Below are positions 55,285 through 64,000 of a stretch of 64,000 nt of DNA, piece by piece. The stretch covers positions 156,704 through 220,703 of the forward strand of contig NZ_PVTR01000006.1 in the NCBI RefSeq assembly GCF_003003005.1, in the 5' to 3' direction. Source of the DNA: Mongoliibacter ruber. Its GTDB lineage: Bacteria > Bacteroidota > Bacteroidia > Cytophagales > Cyclobacteriaceae. Each line of letters opens with the position of its first letter. The first letter of the stretch is position 1. The position numbers were made by a program, and so were the translations under genes. The notes under the pieces were generated by a model that saw nothing but the letters and a program-made list of their open reading frames with translations, was not told the origin of the DNA and made no database searches.

Positions 55285-56520
55285 ATGGGATTTGATCTAT
55301 TACTAATCATAATTCTATTGGCTTTAGGCACCGTAAACAGCCTTTTCTTAATTATAAAAAAAGATGAGGGATATCTCCCAAACACCATGTTTGGCTGGTC
55401 TTTATTGTTCTACAATATATTTATCCTGAGTTATTTTCTATGGTTTGAGGCTGGCTATGTCTTAGAAGTTCCTCATTTGCTTAGGTCAGTAAGTCCATTG
55501 ATGTATTTGGGGGCTCCTTTCTTTTACTTTTTCATCAGAAATGTCTTATTTGATCTAAAAGGTTTTCAAAAATATGACTGGGTACATTTCCTTCCCGTAG
55601 TTTTTCATTTTTTGGAATTGATTCCATTTTACCTGGAATCCCAAGAAGTGAAATATGCCATAGCTGAAATAATCGTAGAATCACCCAATCAGCGTAATTA
55701 TATTGGCCATGGGCTTATACCTGTCTCTTTTCACTACACGCTAAGGATAGTATTACAAACCGGTTACTTTTTTTATTGCATATACCTGATTTATAGGGTA
55801 AAACCCTCTTTTCTCACTAGGATAGATAGTGAAAAAATGAGAAACTGGTTATTTATTACTGTCTTTTTTATGGGCTGGGTTGTCATTTCCAACCTGATTT
55901 ATGCCATTTTGGTCAACCTCAGCAATCTAACTGATGCCGATTTCAGCCTTCTTCTCACATACACGGTCAATATTTCTCTTTTAGGAATTTTGCTTTTAAA
56001 CCTATACATAAATTTCAAACCAGAATTGGTTTATCGTTATGATCCGAGAGAAGACTTTGGAGAAATTGGAATATTGAACGAGGAGGAAACCTTATCAGAA
56101 GAATCAGTTAACAAAAGCTCAGCAGAGAATGAAGAGATCCTAAATGCTTTAGAAGACGATTCTCAAAATTCAAATAGGAATCAACTTCAACTGATTAGAA
56201 CTGTTCTAGAAACAGATCAATTATTTTTGGAAAAGAATGTCAATATCAAAGTTCTGGCAGAAAAAATCAGCCTTCCCCTTAAAACCACTTCCCATTTATT
56301 TAAAACTGAATATGGTAAAGGTTTCAATGAAGTAGCCAATGAATACAGGATCTTGCAGGCAATTAAACAAATAGAAGAGGGATACCTTGACCAATATACT
56401 TTGGAGTCTTTGGGCAGTGAAGTAGGATTTAATTCTCGTACAACATTTTTTAACGCATTCAAAAAACACCAAAACTGTAGCCCTACGGAGTATTGGAAAA
56501 ATTTTCAGAACATGGACTAA
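55285..56520 (+). CDS. AraC-family regulator with an N-terminal membrane domain
   Basis: A 411-residue protein. The first 245 residues contain about seven hydrophobic helices, followed by an acidic linker (about 262-295). The C-terminal HTH domain (about 300-405) has two helix-turn-helix units, VLAEKISLPLKTTSHLF and LESLGSEVGFNSRTTFFNAF, ending SPTEYWK. Such membrane-tethered AraC proteins occur in Bacteroidota; the trigger is unknown. It reads in the same direction as, and 313 bp before, the giant adhesin-like gene, which is a plausible target (inference only). Confidence 0.9.
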   Translation: MGFDLLLIIILLALGTVNSLFLIIKKDEGYLPNTMFGWSLLFYNIFILSYFLWFEAGYVLEVPHLLRSVSPLMYLGAPFFYFFIRNVLFDLKGFQKYDWVHFLPVVFHFLELIPFYLESQEVKYAIAEIIVESPNQRNYIGHGLIPVSFHYTLRIVLQTGYFFYCIYLIYRVKPSFLTRIDSEKMRNWLFITVFFMGWVVISNLIYAILVNLSNLTDADFSLLLTYTVNISLLGILLLNLYINFKPELVYRYDPREDFGEIGILNEEETLSEESVNKSSAENEEILNALEDDSQNSNRNQLQLIRTVLETDQLFLEKNVNIKVLAEKISLPLKTTSHLFKTEYGKGFNEVANEYRILQAIKQIEEGYLDQYTLESLGSEVGFNSRTTFFNAFKKHQNCSPTEYWKNFQNMD

Positions 56521-56833
56521 ATACCTGAATTTGTTTCCTACTTCATGTTACTGGATTTCATTACCTGTCTGGTCATTTATTACGCAAAAAGTTCAAAAAA
56601 AGAACACAACTACATTTCACATCTATTATTTTACAATACACTCAATTTATTTTTAAATTTTTCAACCTAACGATTTTGCATTTCATTTTTATTTTTTAGC
56701 ACTTCTCTGACTTAGCGTTTCAAAAACCGATTCTGAAACATACACTTTTTGAATAATGGGTGGGATATGGTGTCATTTACTTTATCAAGTACAACAAGAT
56801 ACTTTAAAAAATCACCCGAAATTAATTCTATCA
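56521..56833. other. AT-rich leader before the giant surface-protein gene
   Basis: This 313-bp stretch holds no credible gene. It is strongly AT-rich, with long T and A runs (for example near 56640-56700). I find no exact TAnnTTTG box with a matching TTG and no clear terminator for the AraC gene. It probably contains the promoter of the giant gene and possibly the regulator's binding site. Confidence 0.5.
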
Positions 56834-59800
56834 ATGAAAATTCTATCAATTAAAAAATTTGATTCTTTAGGTTTAAATTACCCATCCTACATACAGATGG
56901 CCTTATTTTTCAACAATAAATCCATCTTAAAAATGCTGGTTTATTTTTGGGCATTTTTGTTTTTCCAAAGTGGTGCTTTGGCTGTAAATAATGAAAACAG
57001 TATTGAGGAATCATACCCAACATCTAATAAGTCCACCATACTTATTAATGATAATTCCCAAAAAACAGTTTATGCCAACAGTATTTCCGGGAATGACTCT
57101 AACGACGGTTTGACACCAGAGTCTGCAAAGAAAACCTTTCATTCCGCATATTTAGCGGCTGAATCAAATGATACTATTGATCTCACGGGAACATTTACAT
57201 GGACTGATGCCGGTGAATCAGGTGATGTGCAGTGGTTAGGCTATATGATAGAAAAAAGCCTAACCATAAGAGGTCAAAGTGCACAAAATACCATTGTACA
57301 AGCTCACGAAAGTCCGAATTCATCTGATAGGAGAGTTTTTGGGATTACTGCATTCGATGTTGTTTTTGAAAATCTCACTATAAGACATGGGACAGCGGCT
57401 GCATTTACATCTGGTGCTCAAAGAGATAGCCAAGGAGGGGCAATTGGATATCCAAGACTTAATTATTCTTCTACTGATTACAGTTTAACAGTAAGAAATT
57501 GTGTTTTAACAGCTAACAGAGCTAATCCAAATAGTTTTGGAACAAACCATGTAGTAATTTTCTCAACCGGGAATTTTTTAATGGAGAATTCTACGGTTCA
57601 CAGTAATACATCAACAAAAACCGAAACATATTTCGTGTTTCTTAATGTACAAACTTCTCTATCTATATCAAGAATAATCAGGAATTCTACTTTTTCAAAT
57701 AACACTACCTCAGATGCAAATAAAACGACTACTGCGGATGTGTTTTTGGATAGATCCAGACTTACCATTGAGCATTGTACTTTTTTTAATAGCAACAGTT
57801 CAATACGATCACATGTAGGAAATATTTCAATAGTTAATACCATTGCCTATGGGAATACTGACACAAAGGATTTATTTTTTCCATCTAATGGAACTACTAT
57901 AAATATTAGAAATTCAATAGTTCAATCACTTGATGCAACCACTAATACCCCAACAATTATTAACAGTGAAATTGGTGATCAACCTAATTTAAATTTGAGC
58001 CCTACACTTCAACTTAATGAAAGCAAATTAGGTACACCAACTTTTGCTGTTTTAGAAAACAGTATTGCCATTGATGCTGCGGATTCTGATTTTTCCAATT
58101 CACCCAATGACACAGACCAAAGAGGATTATTGCCAAATGGAATTCGAGACATTGGAGCTTTTGAATTTGAGGGTTTAGTAACACCGCCCTATGCTGGTGG
58201 GTCGGGCACTGAGTTTGATCCTTATCAGATCAGTGATTGGACACATTTGCACAATATCAGAGAAGATTTGGAGGCTTATTTTATCCTGAACAATAATTTA
58301 GATGAGACCTCATCAGGCTACGAAACCTATGCTTCATCGACGGCTAATAATAATAAAGGTTGGTTACCTATTGGAGATAATCTAACTCGATTTTCAGGCA
58401 AATTTGACGGTAAAAATCATACTATAAAAGGACTTACTATAAATCGGGGTAGCACAGCTAATATTGGGCTCTTCAGTGTGGCAGAATTATATGCAGACTT
58501 TAAAAATGTTGGTTTAATCGATGTTTCCATAATTGGAGGATCAAATGTCGGAGGATTGATAGGTAGTATAGGTTCTAAGTTTTCTAAAATTTCTAACGTA
58601 TTTGTTACGGGAAATGTCACAGGTGTGAGCGGAGTTGGAGGGCTTCTTGGACGAGGCTCAAGTCTAAACATTTCAAATTCCTACACTGATGTTGCTGTTG
58701 AAGCAACACATGCTAGTTTACCACGTGCAGGAGGTTTTATTGGATATACAAGCGCTAGAACTAATTTTAGTTATTGTTACTCTGTAGGATCAGTATCAAG
58801 CCTTACTACAGCAACAACTGGTGGATTTATAGGGTCCAATTCCAATTTCGATAATTCTAGCTTGGAAATATATTGGGACATTGAGACTTCCGGGCAAACA
58901 AGTAGCATTGATGGAATAGGAAAAACCACCGCTGAGATGAAGGCCTTGGCTACATTTACAGGATGGAACTTTACTCCTGATACTGGAATATGGAACATCA
59001 AGCAAGCTGATTCAGACGAAGGGTTTAGTTCCTACCCCTACTTGCAAGGCTTTTCTTACGATATACCTGAAGCTGAACCGGTGGTTAATCCGATACCTGG
59101 ACTAGAGCTCCTACTATATGCCGGAGGATCCGGGACACCTGAAGATCCTTTCCAAATCAGCAATTGGAAACATTTGAATAATGTGAGAGAAAATCTTTCG
59201 GCACATTTCATCCTCAAAAATAACCTTGATGAAGCATCAACAGACTATGAGACTTATGCTTCTGCTACTGCTAATGACAATGCGGGATGGTTACCTATCG
59301 GAGGGTCAGTTAGATTTTCAGGCAATTTTGACGGCAAGAATTATACTATTAAAGGACTTACAGTCAATCGAAGTAGCACCGACGATATTGGACTATTCGG
59401 TATTATTACAGGGGCTTTGGGGTCTAATATAGTCTTGAAGAATGTAGGGTTAATTGATGTCTCGATAATTGGTAATCGAAGAGTTGGAGGATTGATCGGT
59501 CGTAGTATCTCGTATGTAGAAATTTCGGGAGTTTATGTTACGGGAACGGTCAAAGGAGTAAGCGAGATTGGAGGACTTATTGGACGAACTGAAATTATAA
59601 ATATTTCAAACTCTTATACTGATGTGGCTGTTGAAGCTTCAAATACTACTACCCCGAATATTGGTGGTTTCGTTGGGTTTACAAGATCGAATAGTGTAAT
59701 TAGTAATTCTTATTCTAAAGGATTTGTAAAAAGTACCACCACTAATACAACTGGCGGATTTACAGGGTCAGGAACTGCTACTGTGAGTGATTCTTATTGG

Positions 59801-62800
59801 GACACTGAGACTTCTGGGCAAACAAATAGCATTGATGGAATAGGAAAAACCTCCGCTGAGATGAAGACTCAGTCTACTTTTTCAAGTTGGGACTTCACTT
59901 CAGAAGGCTTTTGGAATATGCAACAGCCAGAAAATGGCTTTAAATCCTATCCTTACTTGCAGGGTTTTATCTACGATGAAATCGGGACAGATCCTGAGCT
60001 AAACCCGATTCCTGGATTGGAAGAAGTATTATATGCCGGTGGATCAGGTACATCTGAAGATCCTTACCAGATTGAAGACTGGGGACATCTACACAACATC
60101 AGAAAAGATTTAGGGGCATACTTTATTCTGAACAATAATATAGACGAGACTTCATCAGGCTACGAAACCTATGCTTCAGCCACAGCTAACGGCAATCAGG
60201 GTTGGCTTCCAATAGGTAGTGGTTCATCTCAATTTACAGGTTACCTTGATGGAAAAAATCACTTTGTTAAGGGATTAACAATCAATAGACCTGAAACAGA
60301 TTATGTAGGACTATTTTCTGAAACAGAAGGAGGCCAGGTAAATAATTTAGGACTTATTGATGTCTCCATTGTTGGGAAAGATTTCGTAGGAGGTTTAATC
60401 GGTTCAAAAATAGCCGGAAATTTTTCCAAGTTATATGTGAAAGGGAGTGTTTCAGGAGTAAACCAAGTTGGGGGACTTGCCGGGCGACAGCATAGTGGAG
60501 GTTCTCTAAATAATTCCTACACAGACGTTGAAGTCTTCTCCTCCGGAATTCATCTTGGTGGGTTTGTTGGATTAAACAACGATGGAGGAACGATCAATAC
60601 TAGCTACTCTGTAGGAAAAGTAACAGGTTCTGGTTCAGATATAGGGGGTTTTACAGGTTTTATGGATAATGGCGGACGTGCGCAAAATTGCTTCTGGGAC
60701 ACCGAAACCTCAGGTCTGTTATCCAGTGCTGGCGGAACTGGAAAGACTACAGCTGAAATGAAAATGCTGGAAACTTTCTCTGGATGGAATTTCTCTACTG
60801 AAAATGGAGCTTGGAGCATCAAAGAAACTGAAAATAATGAGGGGTATATTTCCTATCCTTACTTGCAAAGCTTTTCATACGATATACCTGAAACTGAACC
60901 GGAAATTAACCCAATTCCAGGATTGGAAGAAATAGTAATCGTAATCACTCCTTCAGGCAACAACATCCTTCATGTAAAAAAAGGTGGCGCTGGTACTTTC
61001 GAAGGTGACTCATGGGAGAATGCAATCCCCGAACTGGCTCATGCGCTGAATTGGGCAAGAGAAAACCGCGAAAATGATTTGTGGTCTTCTGCCGAACCCC
61101 TTCAGATATGGGTAGCCGGCGGAACTTACCTTCCACTTTACAATGCCGCAGATGGATTTTTTGATTCAGATGGAGATAGAGACAACTCCTTTGTGATGGT
61201 GAGGGATGTACAACTTTTCGGAGGTTTTGCTGGAACGGAAATCAGCCTGGAAGAACGAGATCTTGCTCTAAAGGCAAATACCAGTATTCTCAGTGGAGAC
61301 TTATTGGGTAATGACGGAAAAGGCTTCTTAAACTTTTTAGACAATGCCCATCACGTCCTGATTTCGGCGGGCAATGTGGGTGTGGCCAGTTTAGATGGAT
61401 TTACTGTAAGTGGCGGAAATTCGAATGGGTTAAACAATAAATTGGTTTTTGGAAGAAACATTGCAAGGGTACGTGGGGCCGGGATGATTATTGTTTTCTC
61501 GTCACCTGAAATACGAAATGTGATTTTTTCAGAAAATACAGCTTCCGTTGATGGTGGGGGGATTTATAATGCTAACTCACAGTCCAATTTCACCAATGTG
61601 CTTATTGCGAACAATAGGGCAAATGATGGTGCAGGAGTGTATAATAATTTCAGTTCTGGGACTTATACCAATGTTACCATTGCAAACAATCAAGCTGCTC
61701 AAGAAGGAGGAGGTATTAAAAATGTGTTTAGTTCAAATTCAACACTCCGCAATGTAGTAGTATTGGGAAATGAGGCAAATACAAGTCCCGGAATCTTTCT
61801 TCATTCAGGTCCTTTAGAGGATTCTCAAATTACTTCCTCATTTAGTTTGATACAGGGCTTTACTTCACAAAACGATGGCAACATCGATGCAACAAGTATT
61901 TCACCTGAGGCTATATTCGAAGATTTTGAAAATAGCGACTATAGCCTGAAAGCCGGTGCATTGCCAATCAATGCAGGCGATCCGGATACTGAGCTCGCTC
62001 TCTTCTTAGGCGGGCCTGATGTACCTGTAGATTTAAACGGGAATGCAAGGGTGATTGCAGGTGTAATTGACATGGGAGCCTATGAGCGCCAGCAATTGCC
62101 ACAAACACTCACCATCAATACACCTCCCTCTTTGACTTATGGCGATAGCGATTTAACATTTGATGTCACTACCACTTCAGGTTTGCAAGTGACTTATTCT
62201 GTTGTTGAAAATGATTTCGTTTCTGTGAGTTCCGGTGGTTCTTCACTGAACGCAATCAAAGCTACCGAGAGCTTGGTTGAAATTATGGTTTCGGTAGCTG
62301 GAAATGATACTTATGACCCTGCCAGTACCACAGTTTCAATACCTGTAGGAAAACTTCAATTGGAAATCGGAGATCCAATACTTACTCCCAAGGAATTTGA
62401 TGGGACAAACATAGCTTTCCTGGACTTGGGTCCTTTATTAAATTTGATTGATGGGGATGATATAGAGGTAAGCTTTACAGCAAACTATAATAACTCCGCT
62501 GTTGGAACAGGGAAAACAGTTACTGTTCAGTATGAAGTTTCAGGCAATGATGCAGAAAATTATATTTCTCTAAAGGAATTCATCAGCAATGATGGGGTCA
62601 TAAACCTTGCAACAATCACCGGAATCGAGCTCAACAAGGAAAGCTTTGTCTTCGACGGTTCGGCTAAGTCTTTGGCGATTGAAGGAACACTTCCTGAAGG
62701 AACTTCAGTGGATTACAGCAACAACAGTAGAACAGATGTTGGAAACCAGACGGTAACGGCAACGATCAGCGGTTTAAATTACAGAGAACTAGAACTGACT

Positions 62801-64000
62801 GCAGACCTAACTATTACTCCGGCTACTTTAACAATTACTGCTTTGGCAGACCAAGGTAAAGTCTACGGTACCAACGATCCTGAATTGACCTTTAAGGCGA
62901 CAGGTTTCGAAAGTGAAGATGATGAATCCATATTAACAGGAACTTTAGCAAGAGCAGCCGGAGAAGATGTTGGTGTTTATGCCATCAATCAGGGGACACT
63001 TTCAGCTAGTGACAACTACAGCATCGAATTCACAGGGGCTGATTTCAATATCACTACCAAAACTTTGACTGTGATGGCCAACCCAGAACAAAGCAAAGTC
63101 TACGGTGCCAACGATCCTGCATTGACTTTCAAGGCAACTGGTTTTGTAAACGAAGATGATGAATCTATCATTTCGGGAACCTTGACCAGGGCAGCCGGAG
63201 AAGATGTTGGTGTTTATGCCATCAATCAGGGAACACTTTCAGCTGGTGACAACTACAGCATCGAATTCACAGGGGCTGATTTCAATATCACTACCAAAAC
63301 TCTGACTGTGATGGCCAACCCAGAACAAAGCAAAGTCTATGGTGCCAACGATCCTGCATTGACTTTCAAGGCAACTGGTTTTGTAAACGAAGATGATGAA
63401 TCTATCATTTCGGGAACCTTGACCAGGGCAGCCGGAGAAGATGTTGGTGTTTATGCCATCAATCAGGGAACACTTTCAGCTGGTGACAACTACAGCATCG
63501 AATTCACAGGGGCTGATTTCAATATCACTACCAAAACTTTGACTGTGATGGCCAATCCAGATCAGAGCAAAGTCTATGGTGCCAACGATCCTGCATTGAC
63601 TTTCAAGGCAACTGGTTTTGTAAACGAAGATGATGAATCTATCATTTCGGGAACCTTGACCAGAGCAGCCGGAGAAGATATTGGTGTTTACGCCATCAAT
63701 CAGGGAACACTTTCAGCTGGCGACAACTACAGCATCGAATTCACAGGGGCTGATTTCAATATCACTACCAAAACTTTGACTGTGATGGCCAACCCAGAAC
63801 AAAGCAAAGTCTATGGTGCCAACGATCCTGCATTGACTTTCAAGGCAACTGGTTTCGAAAGTGAGGATGATGAATCCATATTTACAGGAACTTTAGCAAG
63901 AGCAGCCGGAGAAGATGTTGGCGCTTATGCCATCAATCAGGGAACACTTTCAGCTGGTGACAACTACAGCATCGAATTCACAGGGGCTGATTTCAATATC
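56834..64000 (+). CDS. Giant secreted repeat protein: beta-helices, GLUG modules and MBG repeats (3' end outside window)
   Basis: The frame is open without interruption from ATG 56834 to the last base: 2389 codons and continuing. The signal peptide is long: a basic and polar stretch of about 33 residues, a hydrophobic core at 34-49 and a likely cut after ALA at 50. Then come: a right-handed beta-helix (about 78-445; KTVYANSISGNDSNDGLTPE, ending IGAFEFEG); three GLUG modules (about 451-755, 760-1060 and 1065-1365), each opening YAGGSGT-x-DP and containing VGGLIG repeats; a second beta-helix (about 1376-1755; ending DMGAYER); Ig-like and YDG/MBG-like domains; and at least five MBG repeats of 79 residues from 1997. 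This is a surface adhesin-like protein; the sorting domain must lie downstream. Confidence 0.9.
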   Translation, partial: MKILSIKKFDSLGLNYPSYIQMALFFNNKSILKMLVYFWAFLFFQSGALAVNNENSIEESYPTSNKSTILINDNSQKTVYANSISGNDSNDGLTPESAKKTFHSAYLAAESNDTIDLTGTFTWTDAGESGDVQWLGYMIEKSLTIRGQSAQNTIVQAHESPNSSDRRVFGITAFDVVFENLTIRHGTAAAFTSGAQRDSQGGAIGYPRLNYSSTDYSLTVRNCVLTANRANPNSFGTNHVVIFSTGNFLMENSTVHSNTSTKTETYFVFLNVQTSLSISRIIRNSTFSNNTTSDANKTTTADVFLDRSRLTIEHCTFFNSNSSIRSHVGNISIVNTIAYGNTDTKDLFFPSNGTTINIRNSIVQSLDATTNTPTIINSEIGDQPNLNLSPTLQLNESKLGTPTFAVLENSIAIDAADSDFSNSPNDTDQRGLLPNGIRDIGAFEFEGLVTPPYAGGSGTEFDPYQISDWTHLHNIREDLEAYFILNNNLDETSSGYETYASSTANNNKGWLPIGDNLTRFSGKFDGKNHTIKGLTINRGSTANIGLFSVAELYADFKNVGLIDVSIIGGSNVGGLIGSIGSKFSKISNVFVTGNVTGVSGVGGLLGRGSSLNISNSYTDVAVEATHASLPRAGGFIGYTSARTNFSYCYSVGSVSSLTTATTGGFIGSNSNFDNSSLEIYWDIETSGQTSSIDGIGKTTAEMKALATFTGWNFTPDTGIWNIKQADSDEGFSSYPYLQGFSYDIPEAEPVVNPIPGLELLLYAGGSGTPEDPFQISNWKHLNNVRENLSAHFILKNNLDEASTDYETYASATANDNAGWLPIGGSVRFSGNFDGKNYTIKGLTVNRSSTDDIGLFGIITGALGSNIVLKNVGLIDVSIIGNRRVGGLIGRSISYVEISGVYVTGTVKGVSEIGGLIGRTEIINISNSYTDVAVEASNTTTPNIGGFVGFTRSNSVISNSYSKGFVKSTTTNTTGGFTGSGTATVSDSYWDTETSGQTNSIDGIGKTSAEMKTQSTFSSWDFTSEGFWNMQQPENGFKSYPYLQGFIYDEIGTDPELNPIPGLEEVLYAGGSGTSEDPYQIEDWGHLHNIRKDLGAYFILNNNIDETSSGYETYASATANGNQGWLPIGSGSSQFTGYLDGKNHFVKGLTINRPETDYVGLFSETEGGQVNNLGLIDVSIVGKDFVGGLIGSKIAGNFSKLYVKGSVSGVNQVGGLAGRQHSGGSLNNSYTDVEVFSSGIHLGGFVGLNNDGGTINTSYSVGKVTGSGSDIGGFTGFMDNGGRAQNCFWDTETSGLLSSAGGTGKTTAEMKMLETFSGWNFSTENGAWSIKETENNEGYISYPYLQSFSYDIPETEPEINPIPGLEEIVIVITPSGNNILHVKKGGAGTFEGDSWENAIPELAHALNWARENRENDLWSSAEPLQIWVAGGTYLPLYNAADGFFDSDGDRDNSFVMVRDVQLFGGFAGTEISLEERDLALKANTSILSGDLLGNDGKGFLNFLDNAHHVLISAGNVGVASLDGFTVSGGNSNGLNNKLVFGRNIARVRGAGMIIVFSSPEIRNVIFSENTASVDGGGIYNANSQSNFTNVLIANNRANDGAGVYNNFSSGTYTNVTIANNQAAQEGGGIKNVFSSNSTLRNVVVLGNEANTSPGIFLHSGPLEDSQITSSFSLIQGFTSQNDGNIDATSISPEAIFEDFENSDYSLKAGALPINAGDPDTELALFLGGPDVPVDLNGNARVIAGVIDMGAYERQQLPQTLTINTPPSLTYGDSDLTFDVTTTSGLQVTYSVVENDFVSVSSGGSSLNAIKATESLVEIMVSVAGNDTYDPASTTVSIPVGKLQLEIGDPILTPKEFDGTNIAFLDLGPLLNLIDGDDIEVSFTANYNNSAVGTGKTVTVQYEVSGNDAENYISLKEFISNDGVINLATITGIELNKESFVFDGSAKSLAIEGTLPEGTSVDYSNNSRTDVGNQTVTATISGLNYRELELTADLTITPATLTITALADQGKVYGTNDPELTFKATGFESEDDESILTGTLARAAGEDVGVYAINQGTLSASDNYSIEFTGADFNITTKTLTVMANPEQSKVYGANDPALTFKATGFVNEDDESIISGTLTRAAGEDVGVYAINQGTLSAGDNYSIEFTGADFNITTKTLTVMANPEQSKVYGANDPALTFKATGFVNEDDESIISGTLTRAAGEDVGVYAINQGTLSAGDNYSIEFTGADFNITTKTLTVMANPDQSKVYGANDPALTFKATGFVNEDDESIISGTLTRAAGEDIGVYAINQGTLSAGDNYSIEFTGADFNITTKTLTVMANPEQSKVYGANDPALTFKATGFESEDDESIFTGTLARAAGEDVGAYAINQGTLSAGDNYSIEFTGADFNI
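58184..60925 (+). repeat. Three tandem GLUG modules of about 915-925 bp inside the giant gene
   Basis: Unit starts are near 58189, 59116 and 60030, each with YAGGSGT, an ISxWxHLxN segment, ETYASxTAN, GWLPIG and FDGKNxTIKGLT, and each closing with a TSGxxSSxxGxGKT segment and YPYLQxF. The three copies share clear protein identity but differ at many DNA positions, so they are older than the MBG repeats downstream. Confidence 0.88.
62822..64000 (+). repeat. Five near-identical 237-bp tandem repeats (MBG type), last one cut by the window end
   Basis: Unit boundaries at 62822, 63059, 63296, 63533 and 63770 give a constant period of 237 bp (79 codons). Units 2 to 4 differ by only a few bases. Units 1 and 5 share a variant block (GFESEDDESI with LAR) where units 2-4 have GFVNEDDESI with LTR. 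Each unit contains SKVYGANDPALTFKATGF and YAINQGTLSA. Confidence 0.95.

Noticed and set aside
62822..64000. CRISPR or transposon-derived repeats
   Set aside because: The 237-bp units are in frame, multiples of three, and encode a recognisable extracellular domain without spacers.

Overview
The window looks like chromosomal DNA from a member of the Bacteroidota, most likely the Cytophagales and possibly the Cyclobacteriaceae. Three kinds of evidence point there. The gene content fits: a DUF2723/GT117 membrane protein, a GWxTD-domain protein, a propeller-type sensor kinase, an AraC regulator with a membrane N-terminus, a two-subunit methylmalonyl-CoA mutase and a two-gene 5'-nucleotidase. Ribosome binding sites are weak and A-rich. 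Several leaders carry TAnnTTTG-type -7 boxes. Base composition is AT-rich and even. I see no prophage, transposase, CRISPR array, rRNA or tRNA. The taxonomic placement is inference.

Layout. 1-1.1 kb: the end of a ferredoxin-NADP reductase gene, then a 2Fe-2S ferredoxin. 1.3-4.7 kb (minus): an outer-membrane-like protein, OmpR-type regulator and sensor kinase operon, preceded by a proline-rich secreted protein. 4.8-9.0 kb (minus): a DUF389 protein with a lipid-kinase-like N-terminus, followed by a CPA2 antiporter. 9.1-12.6 kb (minus): both methylmalonyl-CoA mutase subunits; the chaperone gene meaB lies at 16.7-17.7 kb. 12.8-16 kb: the split 5'-nucleotidase and dnaA. 18.2-19.9 kb: a HemJ-like protein, SCO protein and cytochrome c. 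20.5-21.4 kb: a class IV aminotransferase.

21.4-28.4 kb (minus) is a compact five-gene module: a propeller sensor kinase, a receiver-kinase fusion, a LolD-like ATPase, an FtsX-like permease with histidine-rich extracytoplasmic segments, and a secreted protein with a C-F-F-C motif. This is my best candidate for an undescribed system, a signal-regulated, perhaps metal-linked, envelope transporter. 28.5-31.5 kb: sucD, a pure heptanucleotide microsatellite, a DUF4160 pseudogene beside an intact DUF2442 gene, and two poorly known genes. 31.6-39.6 kb: an ABC-F protein, a degenerate palindrome-rich repeat, a serine hydrolase, a GH9 glycosidase, DegQ-type protease and Hsp20. 39.8-48.3 kb: a large MscS-type channel, RlmB, a GWxTD protein, a methyltransferase and the GT117 protein.

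48.4-52.9 kb is a sulfur-handling region: thioredoxin, an MBL-rhodanese protein, an OprD-like porin and two YeeE/YedE half-transporters. 53-56.5 kb: a possible 26-residue membrane peptide, an MFS transporter, an acyl-ACP thioesterase and an AraC regulator with a membrane domain. From 56.8 kb to the window end runs one open frame of at least 2389 codons. It encodes a giant secreted protein with two beta-helix regions, three GLUG modules and at least five MBG-type repeats of 237 bp that are nearly identical in DNA. The frame leaves the window, so its C-terminus and sorting signal are unseen.
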